Of a stretch of DNA of 64,000 nt, positions 54,412-64,000 are shown piece by piece (the first letter of the stretch is position 1; every line of letters starts with the position of its first letter). A program made the position numbers and the translations under genes. The stretch comes from Adiantum capillus-veneris. Lineage: Eukaryota > Streptophyta > Polypodiopsida > Polypodiales > Pteridaceae. The stretch spans positions 58,785,120 through 58,849,119 of the forward strand of contig CM043956.1 of assembly GCA_014529385.2 (NCBI GenBank), read 5' to 3'. The notes below the pieces were generated by a model, which worked only from the letters and a program-made list of their open reading frames with translations, searched no databases and had not been told where the DNA came from.

Positions 54412-55884
54412 TGTCACCAGCGTGTGACTACTATCTATCCTTTTTGTTGATTTCGTTCTTATTATTTATTTACTTTCACTTTTTGGAAACACCCCTCCGG
54501 AAATCTAACTGCCCTGCACTGCATAGCTAGTGTGGAACTGTTCAGAGGGAGTCCAGGCCTGAGGGCAAGAGAGCACTAAGGTTGGACAAGGACTATGGTT
54601 AGCCAAAGTGGGGTCATTGATTAGCCAAAGTGGAATCCTTTGCTACAAAGGCTACATTTCAGTTCTGGGTGTGGCTGCAGTGTACAAAGGGCGTCACATG
54701 ACCTAGCAAGATACAATGGCACCATCTCCTAAATTTAGGGAACTGCTATTTTGGGACCTGAAAATGTGTTCGCGTCATTACCTCCGGAATGACAAGGGGA
54801 ACATTTTACAACTCTGCCGTGAAGTCAACTGGGCAACCAGTCAGGATATTTTTAGGCGGTAACCCCAAAACGGGAAATGGCCTGTAAGTGTGCCAAGTGG
54901 CACATTTCTGTGCAGTTTCCTTATGCAAGAGAAGGGGACGCTGATTTTAGAGAGGAGAAGGCTCATTTTCATGCTGTCACAGGTTGAGAGCTTCAATGGA
55001 GTGCTTGCTTTCCCTCTTATGTACAGTGCGGTGCCAGGAGTGATGCCCTGCACGCTACACACTGCTCTCTCTCCCCTATGGCAGTATGTTATGCCCTTCT
55101 AGTGGGCTCTTCATTTGACCAATGTACAGTTGTGTGGGTTCATGCGCGATTGCCGAGGCAAGAGCCTCTTGCACAGGTACTGATTAGCTAGCAGCTAATC
55201 CCCCGCAGGTACAGGTGATTCGAAGAGGTTTCACGTGCCAAATCTCGTCCGATTCAAAGGGCAAGTAGCCCTACAGGTGCGGGAGCTCGAGGACTTGCTA
55301 CGGATGCGACCGGCACGCAAAACGGAGCCCGAAACAGTGAATTACAGCCTGCTGTGTATTTTTGCAGGTTTAGGGTTTTGGCCCTAAACGGACCTTAATA
55401 CCCCTAGGAGGTTCGGGGATGCGAGGGGACCGCTGTACAGGTGATCTGGCACACTTTCGGGGCAGAAAACAGAGAATTCAGCGTGCTGCAGATTCTCGCC
55501 AGGTTTTGTAAAGTGTCCGAATGCGTCGGGAAAGTCATCCAATGCGTGGGGATACTGACTGTGAAGGGTCCTAGTACAGTTATGCTGCCGAAATCGGGCC
55601 AGAACAGTTGAAATTCAGCCAAGACTGTGCGGGACAGCTTGTAGGGAACCACACCTTCTATTCCCTCTGTTAAAGAATAAAGAAATACCGAAAGGGGCGC
55701 CTAATTTAGGGGCTAGTATGGTCTCAGTCTTCTCATACAGGTGCAATCTAGTAGCCTGTATCCCTTTCCCCTTTGTTGTGTCTTGAAAGTACAGGTAAAG
55801 TGGGCGACAAATTAAATGGGTGAAAGCATATAAGGTTTAAGTCTAAGGTCTACCGTCCTTTTTGGATTGAACAGGCCGGTTTCA
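54412..55884 (+). repeat. GypB 5' LTR
   Basis: Terminal TGTCACC and TTTCA. It differs from the 3' LTR by scattered substitutions and small indels, for instance extra AGCTAGCAGCTAATC near 55190. Confidence 0.95.
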
Positions 55885-55900
55885 TGGTTTCATCGCCAGG
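55885..55900 (+). promoter_or_regulatory. GypB primer-binding site, degenerate tRNA-Met type
   Basis: TGGTTTCATCGCCAGG directly follows the LTR. It matches the complement of initiator tRNA-Met (TGGTATCAGAGCCAGG) at 13 of 16 positions. It may be a mutated tRNA-Met site or belong to another tRNA. Confidence 0.65.
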
Positions 55901-55991
55901 ATTAAATCACTTTTTCCTATAGAAGTGAGCCTTGGTCAGTTTGGGCTTGAAGACACAGGGGATCATAGACCAGACACAGGAAATTGCAATT

Positions 55992-58900
55992 ATGGCTGAC
56001 AGACCATATGATGTGACTGAAGAGGTTTCCTCCTCACAGGGTCAAGAGACACATGAAGTCGGTGAGTCTTCAAGACCACCACAGACGGATGATGATATAT
56101 TCAGGACCCAGTTAGCTACTGTTGTGGCTATGTTCACACAAGTAATGCAGAACCCGAGGTTTTTAGCCTTTCTACAACCTCCTCTTCCGTCTCAGCAAGT
56201 TGGGTCACTGGATCATATTCAAAAGCCTGTTAAGGCTCAAGCACAGGTGATTCATACTGCACAGTCAATGGAAACACCTGTACATTTGACGCAGAACATG
56301 CAATCTCCACAACCTGTGCCTAAGGTGCAAGAACAGGTGGCTGAAATGCCAGTCTTTCAAGCTGTACCAGTTCAGCAAGCCACCTTCAGCAACCTATAGC
56401 TGGTTCTAATAGGCAGGGAAGCAACCTACTACAGGCTATGCAACAAGTCTTCCCACCACCTTCAGTACACCCTGGCTATTTTGGAGGTGGATCGGTATTC
56501 CAGAGCATGGCTGGTCATGCACCTGGAAATCAGTTTTACACGCCAGGAACAGTGTTCGGGGGTGCTCAAACAATAATGCCTAACCCCATGTATGGTGTCA
56601 CGGGCATGCTACCAGGGTTTCAAAGCGCTCAGTGCCAATTTGGGATGCCACAGGCAAATTTTGGTATGGCTGGAATTACAAATCAATAGCCAAATATAGC
56701 GTTTCCATGTCAAGGAACACAGATGAACCCTAACAGTGTTCCCATGTTTGAGTCACTTCCATATGACAACTTAACACCGCTGGAGAGGCCAACTCCGTAC
56801 AAAGAAGGTGGCAAAGGTGTGACATTCACGACCTTTACAAGGTTTGATGACAGGAAGAAGGCTCTCTCATTCCTCCAGCAGTTTGACAAGGCCTATGCAG
56901 GGGGAAACTTTACAGAGGCTTCAAAGGTCCGCAAGGCAGCCACTTTCTTGACAGGGAATGCAGGACAATGGTGGACAACTTTATTGCTTCAAGGGCAAGC
57001 TCCGTCCACATGGATTTACTCCAAGCAGATTTTTGCAGCAGCATGGTTATCTGATGACTTTGAAGCAGATGTCGTGACAGAATGGCACCAGCTTAATGCT
57101 GCTACTTGCAAGAATCTGGATGATTCCAATCGGAAGTTTTGGAAAGCTCTACTTCCAGTAACTTCCTATAGGTTTGTGCCATTGACAAAACAGATTGAAA
57201 AATACTGTTGTGGCCTACCCAAAGGATTGAGAAAGTACTGCACGAAGACCAAAGTCACTACTTTGACGCAGCTCCAATCGGCAGTTTTGGAAAGCTCTAC
57301 TTCCAGTAACTTCCTATAGGTTTGTGCCATTGACAGAACAGATTGAAAAATACTGTTGTGGCCTACCCAAAGGATTGAGAAAGTACTGCACGAAGACCAA
57401 AGTCACTACTTTGACGCAGCTCATCGAGGTAGCAAACACTGGCAATGGTTTGCTCAAGGGAGAAGATTGTGAATTTAATACTGGCGTCAAGGAAGGATCA
57501 GCCAAGAAAAATTCAGCGAAGCAGTACGTTCCTAATGAGGTTCCTAAAGGGACTCAGGAGCCAGCCAACGCGGGGAAAGGCAAGGCTACGGCTGAATCAG
57601 AAAAGGGACCAGCAAAGAAATGGAAAAGACGTTTTCCTCGCAAGTCGGAAGACCAAAAGAAGGTCTTGAGGTCAGAGAACAAATGCTTTATCTGTGAGCA
57701 TCTTGGCCACATTGCTTACAATTGTCCTCAAAAGAAAAGGCTAGCTGATTCTGAAGACAAGGAGGACAGGAAAGGAAAGAGGCCCATGGCTCATCTAGTG
57801 CCAGATATGGTGGGCGACAAGCCAAATTCAGATGCAAGTGAGCTTTGCAGAGCATGGGGAAAGGTCAGGGATCAAACAATGCTCATCTTCTTTGATCCAG
57901 GTGCCAAAGCCAACTTCATTTCCCCAAAATTGGCTTCAAAGTTGGGAATCAGACCTGAAGAGATGGGGTATACAGCAGAGGCAGGTTTGGCATGTCCTGG
58001 ACATATAGAGGCTGTGACACCCATCATCGGAAAGTTACACCTACATATCCAGTCCTATGTAGATGCTGAAGAATTTTACATCATGCCACTGGACAGATGT
58101 GATGTGTTGCTAGGTATTCCTTGGTTGTTTCTTGTACAAGGAATCATGGATGCCTACAACAAAAAGATCATTGTACAGAGCAGGGGAAAGACTCACATTC
58201 TGGATGTAAAGCTTAAAGGGGAGTCTATTCCCACTGTATCAGCCTCTGCTATTACTTTTGTAATGGAAAAGCATCTTTCTGCGTACTTGGTTTTTGCACG
58301 TGAAGTGTCAGATTGTGATGAATCAAATTTATATGTGTTAGATAAAGAAAGGTCAATGTTTTTACAACAATATAGTGACTGTTTTTCCAATTCATTACCG
58401 TCTCAATTACCGCCAAAGAGACCCGAGGACCATGCGATAGATTTGGTGCCAGGCAGTAGCCCACCAAATAAGTCTCCGTATAGGGTTAGTGCGGCTCAAC
58501 AGAAAGAGATAATGAGCCAAGTACAGGAGCTGTTAGAGAAGGGGCTGATTCAGCCCAGTTAATCTCCATTCTATTCTCCAGTGTTGTTGGTGCAGAAAAA
58601 GGATGGCTCATGGCATATGTGCATCGACTACCATGCACTGAACAAGAATACCATCAAGAATAGGTTCCCTATACCTAGAATTGATGATATTCTAGACAAA
58701 TTAGGAGCAGCTATGTTTAGCAGGATAGATCTAAAGAGTGGGTACCATCAGATCCGCATTAGATTAGAGGATGTGCACAAGACTGCTTTTAGAACGACGT
58801 TTGGCCTTTACGAATTTTTAGTGATGCCCTTTGGTCTCACAAATGCTCCTGCTACATTCAATAGGATGATGGACAGAATTTTCCGTCCACACCAGCAGTT

Positions 58901-61119
58901 TGTTGGTACATTCTTTGACGACATGATAGCCTACTCAAAGAATGAAGAGGAGCATAGGCATCACTTGGCCATTGTGTTCAAAGAGCTACGCAACCATAGG
59001 TTGCTCATCAATGCAAAGAAAAGTGAATTTTTTCTGGAAGAGATTCATTTTCTAGGACACATTGTCTCAAAGGATGGTGTCAGAATGGAACCTGCTAAAG
59101 TTCAAGCGATCAAGTCATGGCCAGATTTGAAGACGGTGCACGATGTCCGAAGCTTCTTGGGACTATGCTCCTATTACAGAAGGTTTATCCGAATTTCGTT
59201 GAGATTGCTTCACCTTTACATGCTCTTCAAAAGAAGGCAGTCACCTTTAGATGGACAAAGAAAGAGATTTCAGCTTTTAATCTCTTAAAGGAAAAGATGA
59301 CTTCAGATCCAGTCATTGTGTTGCCAGATCTTAAGAAGTCATTGTGGTCCAGTGTGACGCCTATGGTAGTAGCATTGGTGCAGTGCTAATGCAAGATGGC
59401 AGGGTAGTAGCCTATGAGAGTAGAATCTTGCAAGGGCCAGAAAAGACTATGCAAGTCTATGAAAAAGAACTGCAACCGTGATTTATGCGCTCTTAAGTTG
59501 GAAACACTACCTGCTAGGTGCAGATTTCGTTGTCTAAATGGATCATCAGACCTTGCGATACTTCTTGACACAGGCAAAGTTATCTGAGAAGCATATGCGA
59601 TGGGCAAATATCTTGTCCATGTTCCATTTTCAGATTGTGCATGTGGAAGGCAAGAAGAACGTTGTGGCTGATGCCTTGTCAAGGAAGCCACAAATTTCAG
59701 CTGTGTCAATTCCTTATCATCATGAGCTTGATGATATGAGGGAACAGTACGCAAATGATGAAGATTTTGCAAGGGTCTTCGAGCAACTAATGGATGGACA
59801 ACGTCATGAACACTATCTTCTCAAAGATGGGTTCATGATGATGCATGGCAGATTGTGTGTCACAAAGCCATTGCGACGTAAAGTTATGGAAGAGAGTCAT
59901 GTCCAACCGTATGCAGGGCATCGTGGTATCGATGCTACAGTTAAAGCGGTTGAGACATTCTTCTACTGGCCTACATTGAGAAGAGATGTGGATGCCTTTG
60001 TGCGAGAATGCCTAATATGCCAGAAGGTCAAGTTTGACAGGCAAAAGGCACCAGGGTTATTGCAACCACTACCTATTGCAGATAAACCATGGGAAAGTAT
60101 TGCTATGGATTTTATCTTTGATCTTCAGAGAACGAAGACAGGAAACGATGGTATTTGGACCATCATTTGCAGATTCAGCAAGCAGGCTCATTTTATTCCT
60201 GTCAGGAAAAAGAAAAAGCCAGATCAGATGGCACGCTTGTTTATGAGCAATATTTTCAAGTATCATGGCATGCCACAGTCGATTGTTAGCGACCGTGATC
60301 CACGCATGACAAGTTTGTTCTGGAGAGGCTTGTTTGTCTTCGTCGTTTCATCCTCAAACAGATGGGTAGTCAGAAGAGGCAAATTCTATTGTCCTAGATC
60401 TGCTGAAGTGCTATGTGTCTGAGCATAAAGGAAAGTGGGAGCAGTATTTGCCATTGGTAGAGTATGCATACAATAATACAGTGCATTCATCAACTGGCAA
60501 GGCACCTTTTGAAATAGTTGAAGGTGGCAAGAAAGTTACTCCCATACTGCATACAAAGGACAAGATATTTGAAGCAGATAAGTATGCGCAGGACATGCAT
60601 GAAATGTACAAGAAGGTCAAAGTGGCCTTAGAAAAGACTCGGGCAAAGAAAAAGAAAGCAGCTGATCGTCACCGTCGTGAAGTGGTATTTTCACTTGGTG
60701 ATTGGGTGCTTCTACGCTTTGAAAAGGCAAGGTTAAAGAAGATGAAGGGCAAGGAAAGACTGTTTCCAAAGCTCAACATGCGTTACTATGGGCCTTTTCA
60801 AGTATGCGACATAATCAATGATGTTGCATATAGGCTCAAATTGCCTGAGAGTTGGAAAATTCACAATGCGTTTCATGTGAGTCTTCTCAGACCCTATGTG
60901 GGTTATGTGCCAGAGGATATGCCAGCTGAAGATCAGTCGGAAGTCGAGGAACTTGACGAGATCTTGGTCCCGGAACAGATTTTGGCACATAAAGAAAGAA
61001 AAGTGAAAGGCAAGGTTGCTAGGCGTTACTTGGTGAAGTTCAGAAACTATCCACCAATGGATGCTAAGTGGATGGAAGAAGGTGAACTTGCAGAATCACC
61101 AACTGTGTTATCACTTTAG
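55992..61119 (+). pseudogene. GypB gag-pol remnant
   Basis: Start ATG 55992 (MADRPYDV; the upstream ATG at 55932 is less likely). Gag runs in two frames to 57319 (AGQWWTTLLLQGQAP), broken near 56400 and 56690 and by the 148-bp duplication. A CCHC knuckle (CFICEHLGHIAYNC, 57682) and protease (FFDPGAKANFIS, 57890) follow. A TAA at 58560 sits in IQPS/SPFYSP. Reverse transcriptase has FFDDM near 58915. Frame shifts near 59190, a stop at 59389, RNase H resumes at 59538 (ADALSRKPQ), and integrase has its finger near 60010 (CLICQKVK), DFIFDL and SDRDPR. Another shift occurs near 60340. From 60415 the frame is open through YAYNNTVHSSTGKAPFE to a chromodomain (RRYLVKFRNYPPMDAKW), stop at 61119. It is related to GypA throughout. 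Confidence 0.95.
57125..57420 (+). repeat. 148-bp tandem duplication in GypB gag
   Basis: The unit starting TCCAATCGG at 57125 repeats at 57273 with very few differences. Because 148 is 3x49+1 it shifts the reading frame by one. The gag frame upstream (56723) and the pol frame downstream (57324) differ by exactly that shift. High identity of the units makes the duplication recent compared with the element. Confidence 0.95.
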
Positions 61120-61718
61120 CTTGAAGCCTTCGATTTGCAACCTACCTTGACCCCTTGAGTTTCAAAGCTACATGGATTGTCAATGTGACAATGGCTTCTG
61201 AAAGAAATGATGTACATGGTATTTAAAGTGAGCTCAAATCAAGTACATGTTACATGAATGTTAGAGATGTACAGATTGTCAGTTTGGCAATTGCTCTTAC
61301 GGAATGTCCAAAAGTGTGCTTAGTGCTATAGAAGTGAGTATTTCTTGTCAGTTTGTCAAGGATACAGTAATTGCTTCTATTAAAGGGTACATGTGTAACT
61401 GCATTCTTAAACTGTCGGTTTGGGTATGCTCGAAAGTGTTACTGGATCCAACGTGCACTAAAAGACAGTGGCAAAATGCGTAGCTACCATTTTGTCACTG
61501 GAAAGTTAATGACTCAAAGCAATGGCACAGTGCGAAGCTACCACTATGTCATTAGGACAGGGTTCACACGCAGGCAATACATGTGTCGACAAGGTGTTGA
61601 ATACACCAGGGTTGACAATGAGCATGTATGTGTTGTACATGTGTCGACAGGTGTTGAATACATCAGTGTTGACTGTGAAAATGTACGACATAGATGCAAA
61701 CAAGGACGTTTGAGATTT
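61120..61718 (+). other. GypB 3' non-coding interior with short repeats
   Basis: About 0.6 kb between pol and PPT. ACATGTGTCGACA..GGTGTTGAATAC occurs at about 61579 and 61637 (period 58). GTAGCTACCATTTTGTCA and GAAGCTACCACTATGTCA occur near 61481 and 61533. No ORF of note. Confidence 0.75.
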
Positions 61719-61731
61719 CAAGAGGGGGGTA
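61719..61731 (+). promoter_or_regulatory. GypB polypurine tract
   Basis: CAAGAGGGGGGTA lies directly before the 3' LTR. Confidence 0.93.
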
Positions 61732-63192
61732 TGTCACCAGCGTGTGACTACTATCTATCCTTTTTGTTGATTTCTTTCTTATTATTTATTTACTTTCACT
61801 TTTTGGAAACACCCCTCCGGAAATCTACCTGCCCTGCACTGCATAGCTAGTGTGGAACTGTTCAGAGGGAGTCCAGGCCTGAGGGCAAGAGAGCACTAAG
61901 GTTGGACAAGGACTATGGTTAGCCAAAGTGGGGTCATTGACTAGCCAAAGTGGAATCCTTTGCTACAGAGGCTACATTTCAGTTCTTGGTGTGGCTGCAC
62001 TGTACAGAGGGGATCAGATGACCTAGAAAGATACAATCAACATCTCCTAAAATTTAGGGAACTGCTATTTTGGGACCTGAAAATGTGTTCGCGTCATTAC
62101 CTCCGGAATAACAAGGGGAACATTTTACAACTCTGCCGCAAAGTCAACTGGGCAACCGGTCAGGATATTTTTAGGCGGTAACCCCAAAACAGGAAATGGT
62201 CTGTAAGTGTGCCAAGTGACACATTTCTGTGCAGTTTCCTCATGCAAGAGAATGGGACGCTGATTTTAGAGAGGAGAAGGCTCATTTTCATGCTGTCACA
62301 GGTTGAGAGCTTCAATGGAGTGCTTGCTTTCCCTCTTATGTACAGTGCGGTGCCAGGAGTGATGCCCTGCACGCTACGCACTGCTCTCTCTCCCCTATGG
62401 CAGTATGTTATGCCCCTCTAGTGGGCTCTTCATTTGACCAATGTACAGTTGTGTGGGTTCATGCGCGATTGCCGAGGCAAGAGCCTCTTGCACAGGTACT
62501 GGATTAACTCCCGCAGGTACAGGTGATTCGGAGAGGTTTCACGTGCGAAATCTCGTTCGATTCAAAGGGCAAGTAGCCCTACAGGTGCGGGAGCTCGAGG
62601 ACTTGCTACGGATGCGACCGGCACGCAAAACGGAGCCCGAAACAGTGAATTACAGCCTGCTGTGTACTTTTGCAGGTTTAGGGTTTTGGCCCTAAACGGA
62701 CATTAATACCCCTAGGAGGTTCGGGGACGCGAGGGGACCGCTGTACAGGTGATCTGGCACACTTTCGGGGCAGAAAACAGAGAATTCAGCGTGCTGCAGA
62801 TTCTCGCCAGGTTTTGTTAAGTGTCGGAATGCGTCGGGAAAGTCATCCAATGCGTGGGGATACTGACTGTGAAGGGTCCTAGTACAGTTATGCTGCCGAA
62901 ATCGGGCCAAAACAGTTGAAATTCAGCCAAGACTGTGCGGGGCAGCTTGTAGGGAACCACAGCTTCTATTCCCTCTGTTAAAGAATAAAGAAATACCGAA
63001 AGGGGCGCCTAATTTAGGGGCCAGTCTGGTGTCGGTCTTCTCATACCGGTGCAATCTAGCAGCCTGTATCCCTTTCCCCTTTGTTGTGTCTTGAAAGTAC
63101 AGGTAAAGTGGGCGACAAATTAAATGGGTGAAAGCATATTAGGTTTAAGTCTAAGGTCTACCGCCCTTTTTGGATTGAACAGGCCGGTTTCA
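61732..63192 (+). repeat. GypB 3' LTR
   Basis: The partner of 54412-55884. It is followed by the TSD CTCAT (63193-63197). Confidence 0.95.
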
Positions 63193-64000
63193 CTCATTCG
63201 TCAAGACCTAATCCAACTAGATACCAGGAGGACATGGATACTAGATAGAGCCGCCACAGGAGTTGGGCACGAAGATGGCTTTCTATAGAGAGCATCTTCT
63301 CCACCTCACAAGAGATGGGTTTGCGATTCGACCCAACTACATGGACACATACGTGTCATGGTTTGCGATGTGCCATTGGTCAGATACGCACATCATCACA
63401 TCAACTGGAGATTGAGACCAGTAGATTCACAGGGATACCAGCAAACGACAGGATATGCCGCTAATGCCAGCTAGAGCCAGAGACACAGCTACACCACATA
63501 TGTCACTGCACAATGTACTATGAGAACTGGGCCGTTTCCACTGCTTATTCAGAGAGGGTTTCGGTCCTTTCTATAGGGTCGTGAGTTATGAGGATCGGAG
63601 ATGTCTTGGGCTATATCTACTTGAGTTACACAGATATAGAGACACTTTACTCGGGAGAGCTAGAGAGAGACAGTCCCATAGATAGATTACAGGTTTCTTT
63701 TCACTAGATTCGGGACAGCCAGAGGAGCAGCCATCACTGTAGAGCTCGGCCCACACTCTTTCGACCACTACCGGCACTCTCATCGATCGAGCACTGGAGC
63801 TACGGAGATCCAGACGGCCACGATTGAGGAGAGGGGCTACACAGCATCGACGGAGACTACAGCAGAGGATTCAAGCCATACTCTCTCGACATCCAGAGTG
63901 CAAATGAGGATGGATTCTAGTAGTAGTATCTTTGTTCTAGTTCTTTTGTTCTTGTGTACCTAGACATGGTATCAGATTCAATATTTTGTAACAGATTGGT
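63193..64000 (+). mobile_element. LINE2 copy B, 3' part (runs off the window)
   Basis: It resumes exactly where 54411 stopped: TCGTCAAGACCTAATCC parallels copy D at 36155. It encodes REHLLHLTRDGFAIRPNYMD, then broken finger words and RFHCLFREGFGPF. The tail begins near 63940 (GTACCTAGACATGGTATCAGA parallels the copy D and E 3' ends). The TC-tail end, if any, lies beyond 64000. Confidence 0.9.

Larger units (their letters stand above)
54412..63192 (+). mobile_element. GypB: complete Ty3/gypsy chromovirus, broken genes, 8.8 kb
   Basis: LTRs at 54412-55884 (1473 bp) and 61732-63192 (1461 bp), both TGTCACCAGC...GGTTTCA, with TSD CTCAT. A PBS-like sequence lies at 55885 and a PPT at 61719-61731. 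The interior encodes gag to chromodomain in GypA order but with a tandem duplication, stops and frameshifts. The LTRs differ by roughly 2-3 percent by eye, so it is older than GypA. It inserted in the 3' half of LINE2 copy B. Confidence 0.97.

Noticed and set aside
54413-54530. Apparent extension of LINE2 ORF2 (VTSV end) and a repeat with 61739-61850
   Set aside because: Both are explained by the GypB LTR inserted at 54412 and its second copy at 61732.

Overview
The window is nuclear DNA of a land plant, very rich in retrotransposons and poor in genes. Evidence for this is a plant-type PAT1 mRNA-decay gene with a splice junction, a broken plastid rps11 fragment inserted in the nucleus, several chromodomain Ty3/gypsy elements, a plant-type L1 LINE, and long TC, GT, CA and TA microsatellites. 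The rps11 variant and the mix of elements suggest a seedless plant such as a fern, but I cannot fix the species.

Layout. 1-5028: AT-rich DNA with small degenerate tandem repeats, no sure gene and one weak candidate first exon. 5029-6616: relics of older elements (a (GT)44 tract in a truncated LTR, which abuts a broken Athila/Tat-like integrase). 6617-15524: GypA, a complete, apparently intact Ty3/gypsy chromovirus on the minus strand, with near-identical 1.59-kb LTRs, TSD GTTTG and one 1649-codon gag-pol ORF. 15539-16393: LTR remnant of the element it landed in. 16394-21892: GypC, a complete but decayed chromovirus with very short LTRs (143-164 bp), TSD TAAAC. 22808-24948: a small non-autonomous LTR element. 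24949-27716: unassigned DNA with tandem repeats and microsatellites. 27739-30768: LINE2 copy A (minus). 32298-34268: last exon of PAT1, the one convincing host gene. 34979-35281: plastid rps11 insertion. 35960-44035: LINE2 copy D split by a complete 6.9-kb L1-type LINE (36583-43454, poly-A tail, 13-16 bp TSD). 44036-44713: an older L1 piece. 45160-47099: DGAT2-like pseudogene whose middle is a G-rich minisatellite. About 47441-48988: an LTR related to GypB. 48989-49690: LINE2 copy E. 49781-49897: a 3'-tail-only LINE2 copy. 49898-54411 and 63193-64000: LINE2 copy B, split by GypB (54412-63192, TSD CTCAT), a complete but broken chromovirus.

The region can be read as layers. LINE2 copies are the substrate; GypB and the L1 inserted into them; GypA inserted 10 bp upstream of another element's LTR. 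LTR divergence orders the LTR elements from youngest to oldest: GypA (two differences seen), GypB (a few percent), GypC (about 10 percent), the 22.8-kb small element (about 20-25 percent).

Most interesting signals: (1) LINE2, a non-L1 LINE family whose 3' ends run into TC microsatellites and whose copies E, tail-only and B lie head-to-tail on such tracts, which could mean TC-repeat tailing or targeting; (2) GypA as a plausibly live element, with nine CCAAT pentamers clustered in 325 bp of its LTR; (3) a 148-bp tandem duplication as the exact frame-breaking lesion in GypB gag; (4) the tiny LTRs of GypC.
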